From NCBI GenBank assembly GCA_036503065.1, contig DASXXM010000087.1:1-18017 (forward strand): a stretch of DNA of 18,017 nucleotides, in the 5' to 3' direction. The notes beneath the pieces are model-generated. The model was given only the letters and a program-made list of their open reading frames with translations. It searched no databases and was not told where the DNA came from. The position numbers were made by a program, and so were the translations under genes. The stretch is from DATEPR01 sp036503065. GTDB taxonomy: Bacteria > Actinomycetota > Actinomycetes > Mycobacteriales > Pseudonocardiaceae. Within the stretch, counting starts at the first letter, position 1; every line of letters starts with the position of its first letter. Positions 1 to 6,523 of this stretch are shown here, in pieces.

Positions 1-595
1 CGTCGGGCCTGCCGAGCCGACCGAGTGGCGTGGCGCGGACGCTGCGTTCCCGGTCCTCGACGGAGACGCCGTCCCAGGCCCTGGTGAGCACCGGACCGGG
101 CAGGACCGAGTTGACGCGCACGTCCGGCGCGTACTCCACGGCGAGCTGCCTGGCCAGGGACACGAGCGCGCCCTTGGTGGCCGCGTACGCGGGATGCCCT
201 GGCAGGCCGACGATCGCGTGCACCGACGAGACCAGCACGATGCCGCCCTTGCGCTCGGCCAGCGACGGCAGGCAGGCGTGCCCGGCCAGGTAGGCGGCGG
301 TCAGGTTGACCTCGAGCTGCCGGTGCCAGTCGGCCCGGTCCAGTTCGTCCATGCGCTTGTCCGAACCGACGTAGGCGTTGCTGACCAGGGCGTCCACGCC
401 GCCGGTCCGCTCGACGACTCGCTCCCACGTCCGGCCGTCGGTGACGTCACCGACGATCGACAGGTCCGAGATCTCGCGCACCCGCGGATCGATGTCGACG
501 CCGACCACCGCGTAGCCGGCCGAGGTGAGCCGCCGTGCGGTGGCCGCGCCGATACCGGACGCGGCCCCCGTCACGACGGCATTCCGTTGCCCCAC
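1..595 (-). CDS. SDR-family NAD(P)-dependent oxidoreductase (3' end outside window)
   Basis: Classical short-chain dehydrogenase, cytoplasmic, truncated by the left edge after about 198 residues (usual length about 250). Seen: cofactor-binding TGAASGIG at residues 9-16, acidic D34/D36 after beta-2 (suggests NAD preference, inference), an NAY turn at 73-75 where NAG is usual, N97, and the catalytic set S124, Y137, K141 (YAATK). The start is GTG at 595, because the nearby ATG at 597 is out of frame and stops after eight codons. An AGGAGA ribosome site overlaps the TAG stop of the upstream GH27 gene, so the two genes are almost certainly co-transcribed and perhaps translationally coupled. This suggests a sugar or sugar-derived alcohol as substrate, such as galactose or arabinose released by the GH27 enzyme, but nothing in the sequence fixes the substrate. 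Confidence 0.9.
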   Translation of the reverse strand, partial: MGQRNAVVTGAASGIGAATARRLTSAGYAVVGVDIDPRVREISDLSIVGDVTDGRTWERVVERTGGVDALVSNAYVGSDKRMDELDRADWHRQLEVNLTAAYLAGHACLPSLAERKGGIVLVSSVHAIVGLPGHPAYAATKGALVSLARQLAVEYAPDVRVNSVLPGPVLTRAWDGVSVEDRERSVRATPLGRLGRPD

Positions 596-603
596 ATACT
601 CTC

Positions 604-2700
604 CTACAACACCGTCAGATGAACATGACCGTCCGTACCACGCAGTGCCACCCACGCCGAACCGTTGGCACCCGCGGCCGTGCCGAGTGAGCCGTAGAAC
701 GCGTTGCTGGCGAACTCGCCGCGCGGGAACCAGTTGCCCCATGCGCCGCTGACGAAGTTACGTTGCCAGAGCGTGTAGTCGCCTGCCCTGGCGAACAGGT
801 AGACGCGGCCTTCGGTGGCCAACAGGGTCGGGCTGCCGCTGATCACGCCGCCGAGCGCGGACCATGCCGACCACGTGCCGGTGGTATCGGCGGTGCGCCA
901 CCAGACCTGGTCATCGGACGTGCGGACGGCGACGTACGTGCCGTTCGCGTCGGTCACCGCGCTGGGCCGGCCGTAGATCGGCAGGTTGTTCGGCGCGCCA
1001 ATGGAAGTCCAGCAGGAGTTCGGTCCGCGGGACCACACCTGGCCGTCGGCTCCACGGGCGAACAAACTCCAGGACGTCGGCGAATTGTAGGCGGCGGTGG
1101 GTGCGTCGGTCAGCGTGCCGCCGAGACCGGTCCAGCCACCCCACGAGGTGCCGTTGAACGTGCGCCGGTAGGCGTGGTTGTCGTTGCCGCGCACGAAGAC
1201 GTCGATCACGCCGCCTGCCGACCCGTACGCGGCGGGCTGGCCGAGGATCTGGCGGCCGAGGTCCGTCCACTGTGTACCGTCGAACTCGGCGAGCGAACCG
1301 TTGGCGGCACGGACGAACGTGTCGACGTGGGTGTCGTCGAACCGGACGACGGCCGGGCTGGCGCTCGCGGAACCGCCGATGTCGGTGCCCGGTTCGAGAT
1401 CGGCACCGGACAGCTTCAGAAGCGCGGTACCGTGCGCGGGCACCGTGGTGGTGTAGGAACCGGCGAAGCTGCCCAGATCAGCGCGGGCCCGCAGGTCCCG
1501 GACGGCAACGGTGCCGGTGAGCCCGGCATTGCCGAACGTCACCGTCATGGAGGTGGCCGAACCGGTCCGGTTGAGCAGTACGACGGCACGCTGTCCGTTG
1601 CCGGACAACACCTTGCTGTACACGTCGCCGGTGGCCGACGTCGCAACGCGAACGCCCTGGATGTCCAGCGGGTCCTGGTCGACGGCGATGATCTCCGGGT
1701 TGTCCAGTGTGTCGATCATCGCCTGCGGGAGGGTGCGCGGGTCGGAGCCGACCATCAGCGGGGATGCCATCTCCGCCCACATCACCAGTTGCGTCGTCGA
1801 CTCCTCCTGCGTGAGTTCCAGCGAACCGTCGGCCAACTGCCGCATCGGGATCAGATAGTCCGGGTCGTTGTAGTGACCGGGGCCGTTGGCTTCCGGGTGC
1901 GCCGCGTTGTCGTCCATGTTGCGCAGGATGTCGGGCCACTCACCGGCCGTCGGCGTGCCGAACGCGACATCCGTGTCGGTGCGCCACGAGTCGGCGAGCA
2001 GCGGGCCGTAGCTGTAGGCGAAGCCGGCTTCCTCGCTGGGCGGGAAGTTGCCCCACGCGCTGGTGACGGGGTCACAGAGGTTCAGCAGCATGGGCCGGCC
2101 GCTGTGCGCGATCGCGGCACTGAACTGGGTGTAGACGGTGGCCGGGTCGAGGTTCTGCGCGATACCGCACAGAAAGTCGACCTTGACGGCGTCGACCTGC
2201 CAGGACGCGAACAGGTTGGCGTCCTGCTGGTAGTGGCCGCCGCTGCCCAGGCCGCAGTGTGCCGGGTCGTAGGTGCCGGCGTCGGTATAGATGCCGACCT
2301 TCATGCCGAGGCCGTGCAGGTACGTGACGAGGCTGGGGATGCCGTCCGGGTACGTGGTGGGGTTGGCGGCGAGATTGCCGGCCCCGTCGCGGGGCGGGTT
2401 GGCCTGCCAGCCGCCGTCCAGCCAGACGTAGCGGTAGCCGGCATTTCGCATGCCACTGCTGACCAGGAAGTCCGCGACGCTCTTGACCTGCGCCTCGCTG
2501 CCGCCGCCCAGCCCGTAGAAGGTGTTCCACCCCAGGTACGGCGTGGGATCGAGGCCGCTGTCGTGATAGGCGGGCGCCCCCTGGTCGACGGCGGTACTGA
2601 CGTCGTGCCGATGCGTGGCGTTGGCCGCCGGAGCGACCGCGAGCAGGCCGGCGGCGACGATCGCGACCATGGCTGCGCGCCGTAACGGGTAGGACCTCAT
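604..2700 (-). CDS. Secreted GH27 glycoside hydrolase with C-terminal PLL-like propeller/lectin domain
   Basis: Alpha-galactosidase/beta-L-arabinopyranosidase-type enzyme, 698 aa, exported. The ATG at 2700 is chosen because a Sec signal peptide follows directly (MRSYPLRRAAM, then an Ala-rich core ending near ANA at residue 28) and a GGTGAGG site precedes it; a longer frame to 2763 adds a non-signal N-terminus. The GH27 TIM barrel (about 50-350) shows GWN (57-59), nucleophile D175 in VKVDFLC, and acid/base D244 in WRTDTD. The usual D-D-x-W galactose-binding pair reads D95-G96-G97-W98, so the second Asp is Gly, which may shift specificity. A beta-sandwich follows (about 350-432). Residues 445-698 contain repeats of about 45 residues with FVRG/FARG and W-x-x-W-x-x-LGG, typical of PLL-type lectin propellers. 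Substrate could be alpha-galactoside, beta-arabinopyranoside or isomaltosyl glucan; this is unresolved. The SDR gene follows with 8 bases between. Confidence 0.93.
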   Translation of the reverse strand: MRSYPLRRAAMVAIVAAGLLAVAPAANATHRHDVSTAVDQGAPAYHDSGLDPTPYLGWNTFYGLGGGSEAQVKSVADFLVSSGMRNAGYRYVWLDGGWQANPPRDGAGNLAANPTTYPDGIPSLVTYLHGLGMKVGIYTDAGTYDPAHCGLGSGGHYQQDANLFASWQVDAVKVDFLCGIAQNLDPATVYTQFSAAIAHSGRPMLLNLCDPVTSAWGNFPPSEEAGFAYSYGPLLADSWRTDTDVAFGTPTAGEWPDILRNMDDNAAHPEANGPGHYNDPDYLIPMRQLADGSLELTQEESTTQLVMWAEMASPLMVGSDPRTLPQAMIDTLDNPEIIAVDQDPLDIQGVRVATSATGDVYSKVLSGNGQRAVVLLNRTGSATSMTVTFGNAGLTGTVAVRDLRARADLGSFAGSYTTTVPAHGTALLKLSGADLEPGTDIGGSASASPAVVRFDDTHVDTFVRAANGSLAEFDGTQWTDLGRQILGQPAAYGSAGGVIDVFVRGNDNHAYRRTFNGTSWGGWTGLGGTLTDAPTAAYNSPTSWSLFARGADGQVWSRGPNSCWTSIGAPNNLPIYGRPSAVTDANGTYVAVRTSDDQVWWRTADTTGTWSAWSALGGVISGSPTLLATEGRVYLFARAGDYTLWQRNFVSGAWGNWFPRGEFASNAFYGSLGTAAGANGSAWVALRGTDGHVHLTVL

Positions 2701-2770
2701 TGCCTCACCCTTCGTCTGGCTGTGGCTCCATCCCTGGTGAGGCTGCCGTCCGGGCGTGCCCATGTCAATG

Positions 2771-2782
2771 ATTATTCATAAT
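2771..2782. promoter_or_regulatory. AT-rich inverted repeat upstream of GH27 gene
   Basis: ATTAT-TC-ATAAT is a perfect 5-bp inverted repeat; with TGATTAT/ATAATTA the arms match at 6 of 7. It lies in an AT island about 70 bp upstream of the GH27 start, within otherwise GC-rich DNA. It may be an operator or part of the promoter. No convincing -35/-10 pair was found for the minus strand, so the role is inferred. Confidence 0.35.
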
Positions 2783-2843
2783 TAATGAGCAGACGGACCA
2801 CGGGAATACGCAGCGGGGTGCGGCCCGTTCGTGCTCGGTAACC

Positions 2844-2862
2844 GCGCAGTGACACACTGCGC
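2844..2862. promoter_or_regulatory. Palindromic operator-like site upstream of DDN-family gene
   Basis: GCGCAGTG-ACA-CACTGCGC is a perfect 8-bp inverted repeat with a 3-nt centre. It ends 34 bp upstream of the ATG at 2897, in the divergent gap shared with the GH27 gene. Size and position fit a dimeric repressor site (TetR/MarR-like, inference). As RNA it would form a hairpin, but no T-run follows. Confidence 0.45.
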
Positions 2863-2896
2863 AGCCGAGTCAACCGACGGATTGGATGATGCAGAC

Positions 2897-3337
2897 ATGC
2901 CTCTCACCGGGGAGTACGAGCCGAGCAAGTTCGACTTCAGCCGCGATCAGGTCGACCTCTACGAGCGCTCCGGCGGCACCGAGGGCGCGGAGAACCAGGG
3001 CGCCCCCGTGATAGTGCTGACGTCGGTCGGTGCCAAGACCGGGAAGCTGCGCAAGGCGCCGCTGATGCGCGTCGAGCACGACGGCGAGTACGCCGTCGTC
3101 GCGTCGTTGGGTGGCGCGCCCAAGCACCCCGTCTGGTACTACAACCTGATCGCCAACCCGCACGTGGAACTCCAGGACGGCCCGGTCAAGAAGGACTACC
3201 AGGCCAGGGAGGTCCACGGCGAGGAGTACACGGCCTGGCTGGAGCGGGCCATCGCGGTGTGGCCGGACTACGCCGAGTACCAGACGAAGACCACCAGGAC
3301 AATGCCCATCTTTGTCCTCGCGCCGCTCGACGCCTAA
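2897..3337 (+). CDS. Nitroreductase/deazaflavin(F420)-dependent oxidoreductase, DDN family
   Basis: Small cytoplasmic flavin/deazaflavin-binding split-barrel protein, 146 aa, the usual length for the Ddn/FDOR-B type family of actinobacteria. Seen: GAKTGKLRKAPLM (about residues 46-58), GEYAVVASLGGAPKHPVWYYN (about 63-83) and NPHVEL, the family signature for cofactor phosphate binding and the barrel strand. Members reduce nitro compounds, quinones or unsaturated ketones with F420H2; the substrate here cannot be read. ATG at 2897 is preferred over an upstream frame start at 2831 because conservation begins at MPLTGEYEPS; the ribosome site is weak (GGAT). It is divergent from the GH27 gene and converges on the nitrile hydratase genes. 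A palindrome at 2844-2862 is a candidate operator. Confidence 0.88.
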   Translation: MPLTGEYEPSKFDFSRDQVDLYERSGGTEGAENQGAPVIVLTSVGAKTGKLRKAPLMRVEHDGEYAVVASLGGAPKHPVWYYNLIANPHVELQDGPVKKDYQAREVHGEEYTAWLERAIAVWPDYAEYQTKTTRTMPIFVLAPLDA

Positions 3338-3363
3338 CAGTCGAGGCCGTGCCCCGGGTGGCG

Positions 3364-3390
3364 TGGCACAGCGGCCGTGCCGCTGTGCCA
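3364..3390. terminator. Bidirectional terminator hairpin between convergent genes
   Basis: TGGCACAGCGGC-CGT-GCCGCTGTGCCA forms a perfect 12-bp stem with a 3-nt loop, located 26 bp past the DDN stop and 20 bp past the nitrile hydratase alpha stop on the other strand. There is no T-tract, as is common in actinobacteria. A second, mutually exclusive hairpin overlaps its 3' arm. Confidence 0.7.
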
Positions 3391-3409
3391 GCGCCGCTGT
3401 GGGCGCTGG
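3388..3409. terminator. Second overlapping hairpin in the convergent gap
   Basis: CCAGCGCC-GCTGTG-GGCGCTGG is an 8-bp stem sharing CCA (3388-3390) with the preceding 12-bp stem, so only one can fully form at a time. It ends right next to the nitrile hydratase alpha stop codon (3411-3413) and may act mainly for the minus-strand transcript. Confidence 0.5.
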
Positions 3410-3410
3410 T

Positions 3411-4001
3411 TCACACGGCCGCGGTACCGATCAGCCCTTCCCGTGTCACCAGCTGGGCCAGTTGCTCCTCCGTCAGCCCCGCGGTGTCGACCGGCCGGAA
3501 CGGCAGGACGAGGTACCGGCTCTCCGCGCTGGAATCCCACACCGTGATCTCGACGTCCGCAGGCAGTACCAGCCCGAACTCACCGAGCACCGCCCGCGGT
3601 TCACGAACCACTCGGGACCGGTAGGCCTCGCTCTTGTACCAGGACGGCGACGGCCCCAGCAGGCCGATCGGATAGCACGAGCACAGCGTGCAGACCACGA
3701 CGTTGTGCCGCTCGCGAGTGTTGGCCACGACCTTGAGCCGCTGCTCCTGGAGGCCACCCCGCATGGACAGCCCCAACTCCGGGATCGCGGCGTTCGCGTC
3801 CCGCAGCAACCGAGCCCGAAAACCGTCGTCCGTCCACGCGCGGGCCACGATCCGCGCCCCGTTCAGCGGCGACGCACCGGCCAGGTACCGAGCCACGATG
3901 TCATCGAGTTCCGCGTCACTCACCAGGCCGGCCTCGATCAGGCGCTCCTCCAGCCTGCGCACCCGAGCCGCGACAGCGGAGCTCGCATGGGCGCCACTCA
4001 T
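3411..4001 (-). CDS. Nitrile hydratase alpha subunit, cobalt type
   Basis: Metal-binding subunit of nitrile hydratase (nitrile + water to amide), 196 aa. The metal claw is plain: V-C104-T-L-C107-S-C109-Y. The Thr after the first Cys is the cobalt-type signature (iron enzymes usually have Ser). WYKSEAYRSRVVREPRAVLGEFG (121-143) is also family-typical. ATG at 4001 has a strong GGAGG site seven bases upstream and overlaps the TGA of the preceding gene (ATGA); upstream in-frame sequence belongs to that gene. It is the last of three overlapping genes (beta-N, beta-C, alpha). The same gamma-type fold occurs in thiocyanate hydrolase, so the substrate could be a special nitrile or thiocyanate. No p47K/P14K-like activator gene is seen downstream, where a convergent gene lies. 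Confidence 0.93.
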   Translation of the reverse strand: MSGAHASSAVAARVRRLEERLIEAGLVSDAELDDIVARYLAGASPLNGARIVARAWTDDGFRARLLRDANAAIPELGLSMRGGLQEQRLKVVANTRERHNVVVCTLCSCYPIGLLGPSPSWYKSEAYRSRVVREPRAVLGEFGLVLPADVEITVWDSSAESRYLVLPFRPVDTAGLTEEQLAQLVTREGLIGTAAV

Positions 4002-4294
4002 GTCCCCACCTCCGTGACCGGTTCCAGATAGGACTGCCACAGGTCGACGGTCACCCAGTGCGCGCCGCCACCCCACAGCTCACCGGCGGCGAACCGCACG
4101 GTGTAGACCGGCTCGACCCGCGGCTCGAATCCCCTGGCACGGTCATCGGCCAGCGGCCACTCCCCCGGCAACTCGATCACCTCACCCTGATGCCCCCGCA
4201 CATACCGCGGCACCCGCGTGTGATGGTCAGGATCCACAGTGCGAACACGCACCCGATCGCCAACGGCGAAACGGGACGGCGCCGCGTCACTCAT
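3998..4294 (-). CDS. Nitrile hydratase beta subunit, C-terminal half as separate protein (SH3-like)
   Basis: 98-aa protein equal to the C-terminal SH3-like barrel of a normal nitrile hydratase beta subunit. Seen: FAVGDRVRVR (9-18), HTRVPRYVRGHQGEV (25-39) holding the conserved Arg segment that contacts the oxidised cysteines of the alpha subunit, YTVRFAAGELWG (64-75) and a WQSYLEPV tail. ATG at 4294 begins eight bases inside the end of the beta-N gene and its TGA overlaps the alpha start by four bases, so translation is probably coupled; no separate ribosome site is visible. Normal beta subunits are a single chain of about 210-240 aa. A split beta is known in thiocyanate hydrolase and in the toyocamycin nitrile hydratase (ToyJKL), which this arrangement resembles. 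Confidence 0.88.
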   Translation of the reverse strand: MSDAAPSRFAVGDRVRVRTVDPDHHTRVPRYVRGHQGEVIELPGEWPLADDRARGFEPRVEPVYTVRFAAGELWGGGAHWVTVDLWQSYLEPVTEVGT

Positions 4295-4544
4295 GGCGCG
4301 GGGCGGTGAGCGTCTCGATCGCGGCCAGCCACCGCTCGTAGTAGGAAGCGGCCAGGTACTCCGCCGGTGGCATCCGCTCCAGGGCGTCGCGAAACTGGTC
4401 GAGGTTGTAGACCCCGCGTCGCAGCAGCGCGGCGTTGAGCGCGTAGACCCGCGCCTCCCAGTCCGCATGGAAGGCGCCCTCGCCGTCCTCGGTGCTGATG
4501 TCACCGAAACCCGTCAGCCCACCGACATCGTTGACCCGACTCAC
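4287..4544 (-). CDS. Nitrile hydratase beta subunit, N-terminal half as separate protein
   Basis: 85-aa protein equal to the helical N-terminal half of the nitrile hydratase beta subunit. Seen: NDVGGLTGFG (5-14), FHADWEARVYAL (25-36), the FRDALERM segment with R52 at the place of the catalytically important beta Arg, and YLAASYYERWLAAIE (63-77). GTG at 4544 is chosen because family proteins begin just before the DVGG motif; ATG at 4574 is an in-frame alternative, and neither has a clear ribosome site. It overlaps the beta-C gene by eight bases. Small activator proteins of nitrile hydratases share this fold, but the intact GG-x-x-GFG and ERM-x-P-A-x-Y-L motifs and the adjacent beta-C gene favour a true structural subunit. 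The reading frames do not look like a recent frameshift of one gene, because each half has its own plausible start and stop. Confidence 0.82.
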   Translation of the reverse strand: MSRVNDVGGLTGFGDISTEDGEGAFHADWEARVYALNAALLRRGVYNLDQFRDALERMPPAEYLAASYYERWLAAIETLTAPRHE

Positions 4545-4729
4545 CGATCGACCATAACGACCGCATCCGGCCATGTCGATGCGAAACGACAACGCGGTCT
4601 GCGGACGTCCCCGTCGGGCGACACACCAAGATCACCGACTTTGACGTGCCCCGGTCGCCGGGCGCCGCCCTGAAATAACACTTTTTCCCGCCGAAACCGA
4701 TTCCGAACAAACGAGCGCGCCAGTTGCCG
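4545..4729. other. Gap upstream of nitrile hydratase genes
   Basis: Non-coding stretch that must hold the nitrile hydratase promoter on the minus strand. It has an AT-richer patch (about 4675-4710) and a short GC hairpin (CCCGG-TCG-CCGGG, about 4650), but no -35/-10 pair could be assigned with confidence. Confidence 0.4.
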
Positions 4730-4741
4730 GAGAGCGCTCTC
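4730..4741. promoter_or_regulatory. LacI-type operator O1
   Basis: GAGAGCGCTCTC, a perfect 12-bp palindrome with the central CG of LacI/CebR-type actinobacterial operators. It lies 20 bp upstream of the -35 box. The identical core recurs at 4796-4807, 66 bp away centre to centre, allowing cooperative binding or looping (inference). Confidence 0.7.
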
Positions 4742-4760
4742 TGTCCAGGTTGCTGGCATC

Positions 4761-4789
4761 TTGACCGCCCTTCTGCCGGCGGCTACTCT
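4761..4789 (+). promoter_or_regulatory. Sigma70-like promoter for the secreted binding-protein operon
   Basis: TTGACC (4761-4766), a 17-bp spacer and TACTCT (4784-4789) fit the actinobacterial housekeeping consensus TTGACN-N17-TANNNT. The predicted start is about 4796, exactly where operator O2 begins. O1 lies just upstream, so the promoter is bracketed by two repressor sites. Confidence 0.7.
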
Positions 4790-4795
4790 CGCTGA

Positions 4796-4807
4796 GAGAG
4801 CGCTCTC
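4796..4807. promoter_or_regulatory. LacI-type operator O2 at the transcription start
   Basis: Second perfect copy of GAGAGCGCTCTC. Flanks extend the symmetry (TGA on the left, ACA on the right, two of three further pairs matching). It covers the predicted +1 to +12, the usual place for steric repression. The regulator is not encoded in this window. Confidence 0.72.
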
Positions 4808-4823
4808 ACAGACGTCCAGAGGA

Positions 4824-4882
4824 CGCGATCGCCGGCCCATGTGATCGCGTTTCGTCGTCCGCCGTGGCTCCGGCGGACGAAA
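4824..4882 (+). other. Structured 5' leader with two hairpins
   Basis: The leader of about 158 nt before the ATG at 4954 holds CGCGATC/GATCGCG (4824-4830, 4843-4849, 12-nt loop). A stronger hairpin GTCCGCCG-TGGCTC-CGGCGGAC (4857-4878) is extended by TTTC/GAAA (4850-4853, 4879-4882) past a 3-nt bulge. No T-run follows, so a terminator is unlikely; mRNA stability or a regulatory leader is possible. No known riboswitch class was recognised. Confidence 0.4.
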
Positions 4883-4953
4883 CTGTGCCATTCGGAAACA
4901 AAGCGGAGCAATGGCGTCCGCGATATCACCTATTGACTCAACGGAGAGTTCTC

Positions 4954-6501
4954 ATGCGAAGGGAATTGATTCGCCTCGCGGCAACGGCGTCCGCCGCCGT
5001 GCTCGTCACCCTCGGTCTCGGCGTCGCGAGCGCGGCAGCTGTCCCGGTGCCCGCCCCGCCGACCGGCGACGAGCTCCATGCCAACAGCAACTCGTCGATC
5101 ACCATCAGCTGGCCGGCGAGCGCGGGCGCGACCAGCTACCACCTCTACCGCGGCACCAGCTCGGGCGGCGAGGGCAACACCCCGATCGCGTCGACCACCG
5201 GCACGACCTACACCGACTCGAACCTGAGCACCACGCCCGTCTACTTCTACCAGATCACCGCGGTCAACTCGGCGGGCGAATCCGCCAGGACACCGGAAGA
5301 CGCCTCCAAGACCCCGCCACCGATCGGCACCGGCGGCAACGTCGCCGGGGTCCCCGCCGGCAACGGCGAGCTCTACTACGCCAAGGACGCCCTGCTCGGC
5401 GGCTTCGACTGGTTCCAGACGCTGACCGGCTGGTTCCCCCAGGACCTCGGCTCCGGCGGCTCGGCCAGTCCCACCCAACAGGTCGTGGACATGGCCTATT
5501 CGACCGTGGGCACCCTGACGTTCAACAACGTCGTCGTGCCGAGCAGCGGCCTCTACACGATCGACTGGCGCTACGCCTTCCAGGGCGGACTCTTCCCCGG
5601 CGTCAACAACCGGCAGATGGGGCTCATGGTCGACGGCACCGTGATCACCAGCACCCAGCGGTTCCCGATCACCGGCAGCTTCGACACCTACCAGCACACG
5701 TTCCTCCAGGCGCACCTGAACGCCGGGGTCAACTCCGTGACCATGTTCGCGGTTACCAATCACGGCGTCTCCCGCGTCGACCAGCTGACCGTCACCCCGG
5801 CGACCGCATCCGTGCCCAGCGGACCGACGAACCTCACCGCGACGCAGGGCAACACGGCCGCGACACTGTCCTGGACCGCCGCCGCCACCGGCAGTCCGAC
5901 CTCGTACACGATCTACCGTGGCACCCAGTCCGACGGCGAGGCCAACGCGGCGGTCGGCACCGTGAGCGGCACGACGACGACGTTCACCGACACCGGCCTG
6001 CACAACGGGACGAAGTACTTCTACAACGTCGCCGCGAACAACGCCGTCGGTGTATCGCCCGACTCCAACGAGGTCGTCACCACACCCGCGCCGGGCAGCG
6101 TGGGCGGCGGTGGCGGGACGAATCTCGCACAGGGCCAGGTCACGACGGCGTCCTCGATCGAGAACGCCGGGACTCCCGCGTCGAACGCGACCGACGGCAA
6201 CACCGCGACCCGCTGGTCCAGCGCGTTCAGCGATCCGCAGTGGCTGCAGGTCGATCTCGGCGCCACCCACACGATCACCCAGGTGGTCCTGATGTGGGAG
6301 AACGCGTTCGCGAAGGCCTACCAGATCCAGGTTTCACCGGACGGCGTCAACTGGACCACCATCTATGCCACCACAGCAGGGCCCGGCGGCACCGAGACCC
6401 TGAACGTCACGGGCAGCGGGCGCTACATCCGAATGTCCGGCACCCAGCGGGCGACGCAGTACGGCTACTCGCTCTGGGAGTTCCAGGTCCATGGCTCGTA
6501 A
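4954..6501 (+). CDS. Secreted FN3-CBM35/6-like-FN3-CBM32 carbohydrate-binding protein without catalytic domain
   Basis: Exported 515-aa protein made only of binding and spacer modules. ATG at 4954 has ACGGAGAG six bases upstream and begins a Sec signal peptide (1-29, MRREL then a hydrophobic core, cleavage near ASAAA). Modules: FN3 (about 35-118, with YHLYRGT and YFYQITAVNSAGES), a beta-sandwich resembling CBM35/CBM6 (about 132-286, GLYTIDWRYAF and VNSVTMFA), a second FN3 (about 287-378), a Gly-rich hinge (381-388), and an F5/8 type C/CBM32 domain (389-514, TDGNTATRWSS, WLQVDLG, GRYIRMSGTQRA). CBM32 members bind galactose, GlcNAc and related glycans. No glycosidase, lyase or peptidase motif is present, so it probably captures or tethers polysaccharide, or works with separate enzymes. 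It heads an operon controlled by twin LacI-type operators; the next gene follows after 22 bases. Confidence 0.88.
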   Translation: MRRELIRLAATASAAVLVTLGLGVASAAAVPVPAPPTGDELHANSNSSITISWPASAGATSYHLYRGTSSGGEGNTPIASTTGTTYTDSNLSTTPVYFYQITAVNSAGESARTPEDASKTPPPIGTGGNVAGVPAGNGELYYAKDALLGGFDWFQTLTGWFPQDLGSGGSASPTQQVVDMAYSTVGTLTFNNVVVPSSGLYTIDWRYAFQGGLFPGVNNRQMGLMVDGTVITSTQRFPITGSFDTYQHTFLQAHLNAGVNSVTMFAVTNHGVSRVDQLTVTPATASVPSGPTNLTATQGNTAATLSWTAAATGSPTSYTIYRGTQSDGEANAAVGTVSGTTTTFTDTGLHNGTKYFYNVAANNAVGVSPDSNEVVTTPAPGSVGGGGGTNLAQGQVTTASSIENAGTPASNATDGNTATRWSSAFSDPQWLQVDLGATHTITQVVLMWENAFAKAYQIQVSPDGVNWTTIYATTAGPGGTETLNVTGSGRYIRMSGTQRATQYGYSLWEFQVHGS

Positions 6502-6523
6502 TTGCGTCAAGGGAGATGCAATC

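Noticed and set aside
763..2685. Long open frame on the plus strand opposite the GH27 gene
   Set aside because: Low-complexity Gly/Arg/Val-rich translation with no domain; antisense shadow of a high-GC gene with clear catalytic motifs on the other strand.
3411..4544. Straight call as thiocyanate hydrolase
   Set aside because: The three-subunit plan matches, but the subunits are shorter and the alpha-like sequence is compatible with nitrile hydratase; substrate cannot be decided by eye.
4287..4544. Nitrile hydratase activator protein (P14K-like)
   Set aside because: Same fold, but the GG-x-x-GFG and ERM-x-P-A-x-Y-L motifs and the neighbouring separate beta-C domain favour a structural beta-N subunit.
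4824..4882. Attenuator or known riboswitch in the leader
   Set aside because: Hairpins are real, but no T-run and no conserved riboswitch core was seen.
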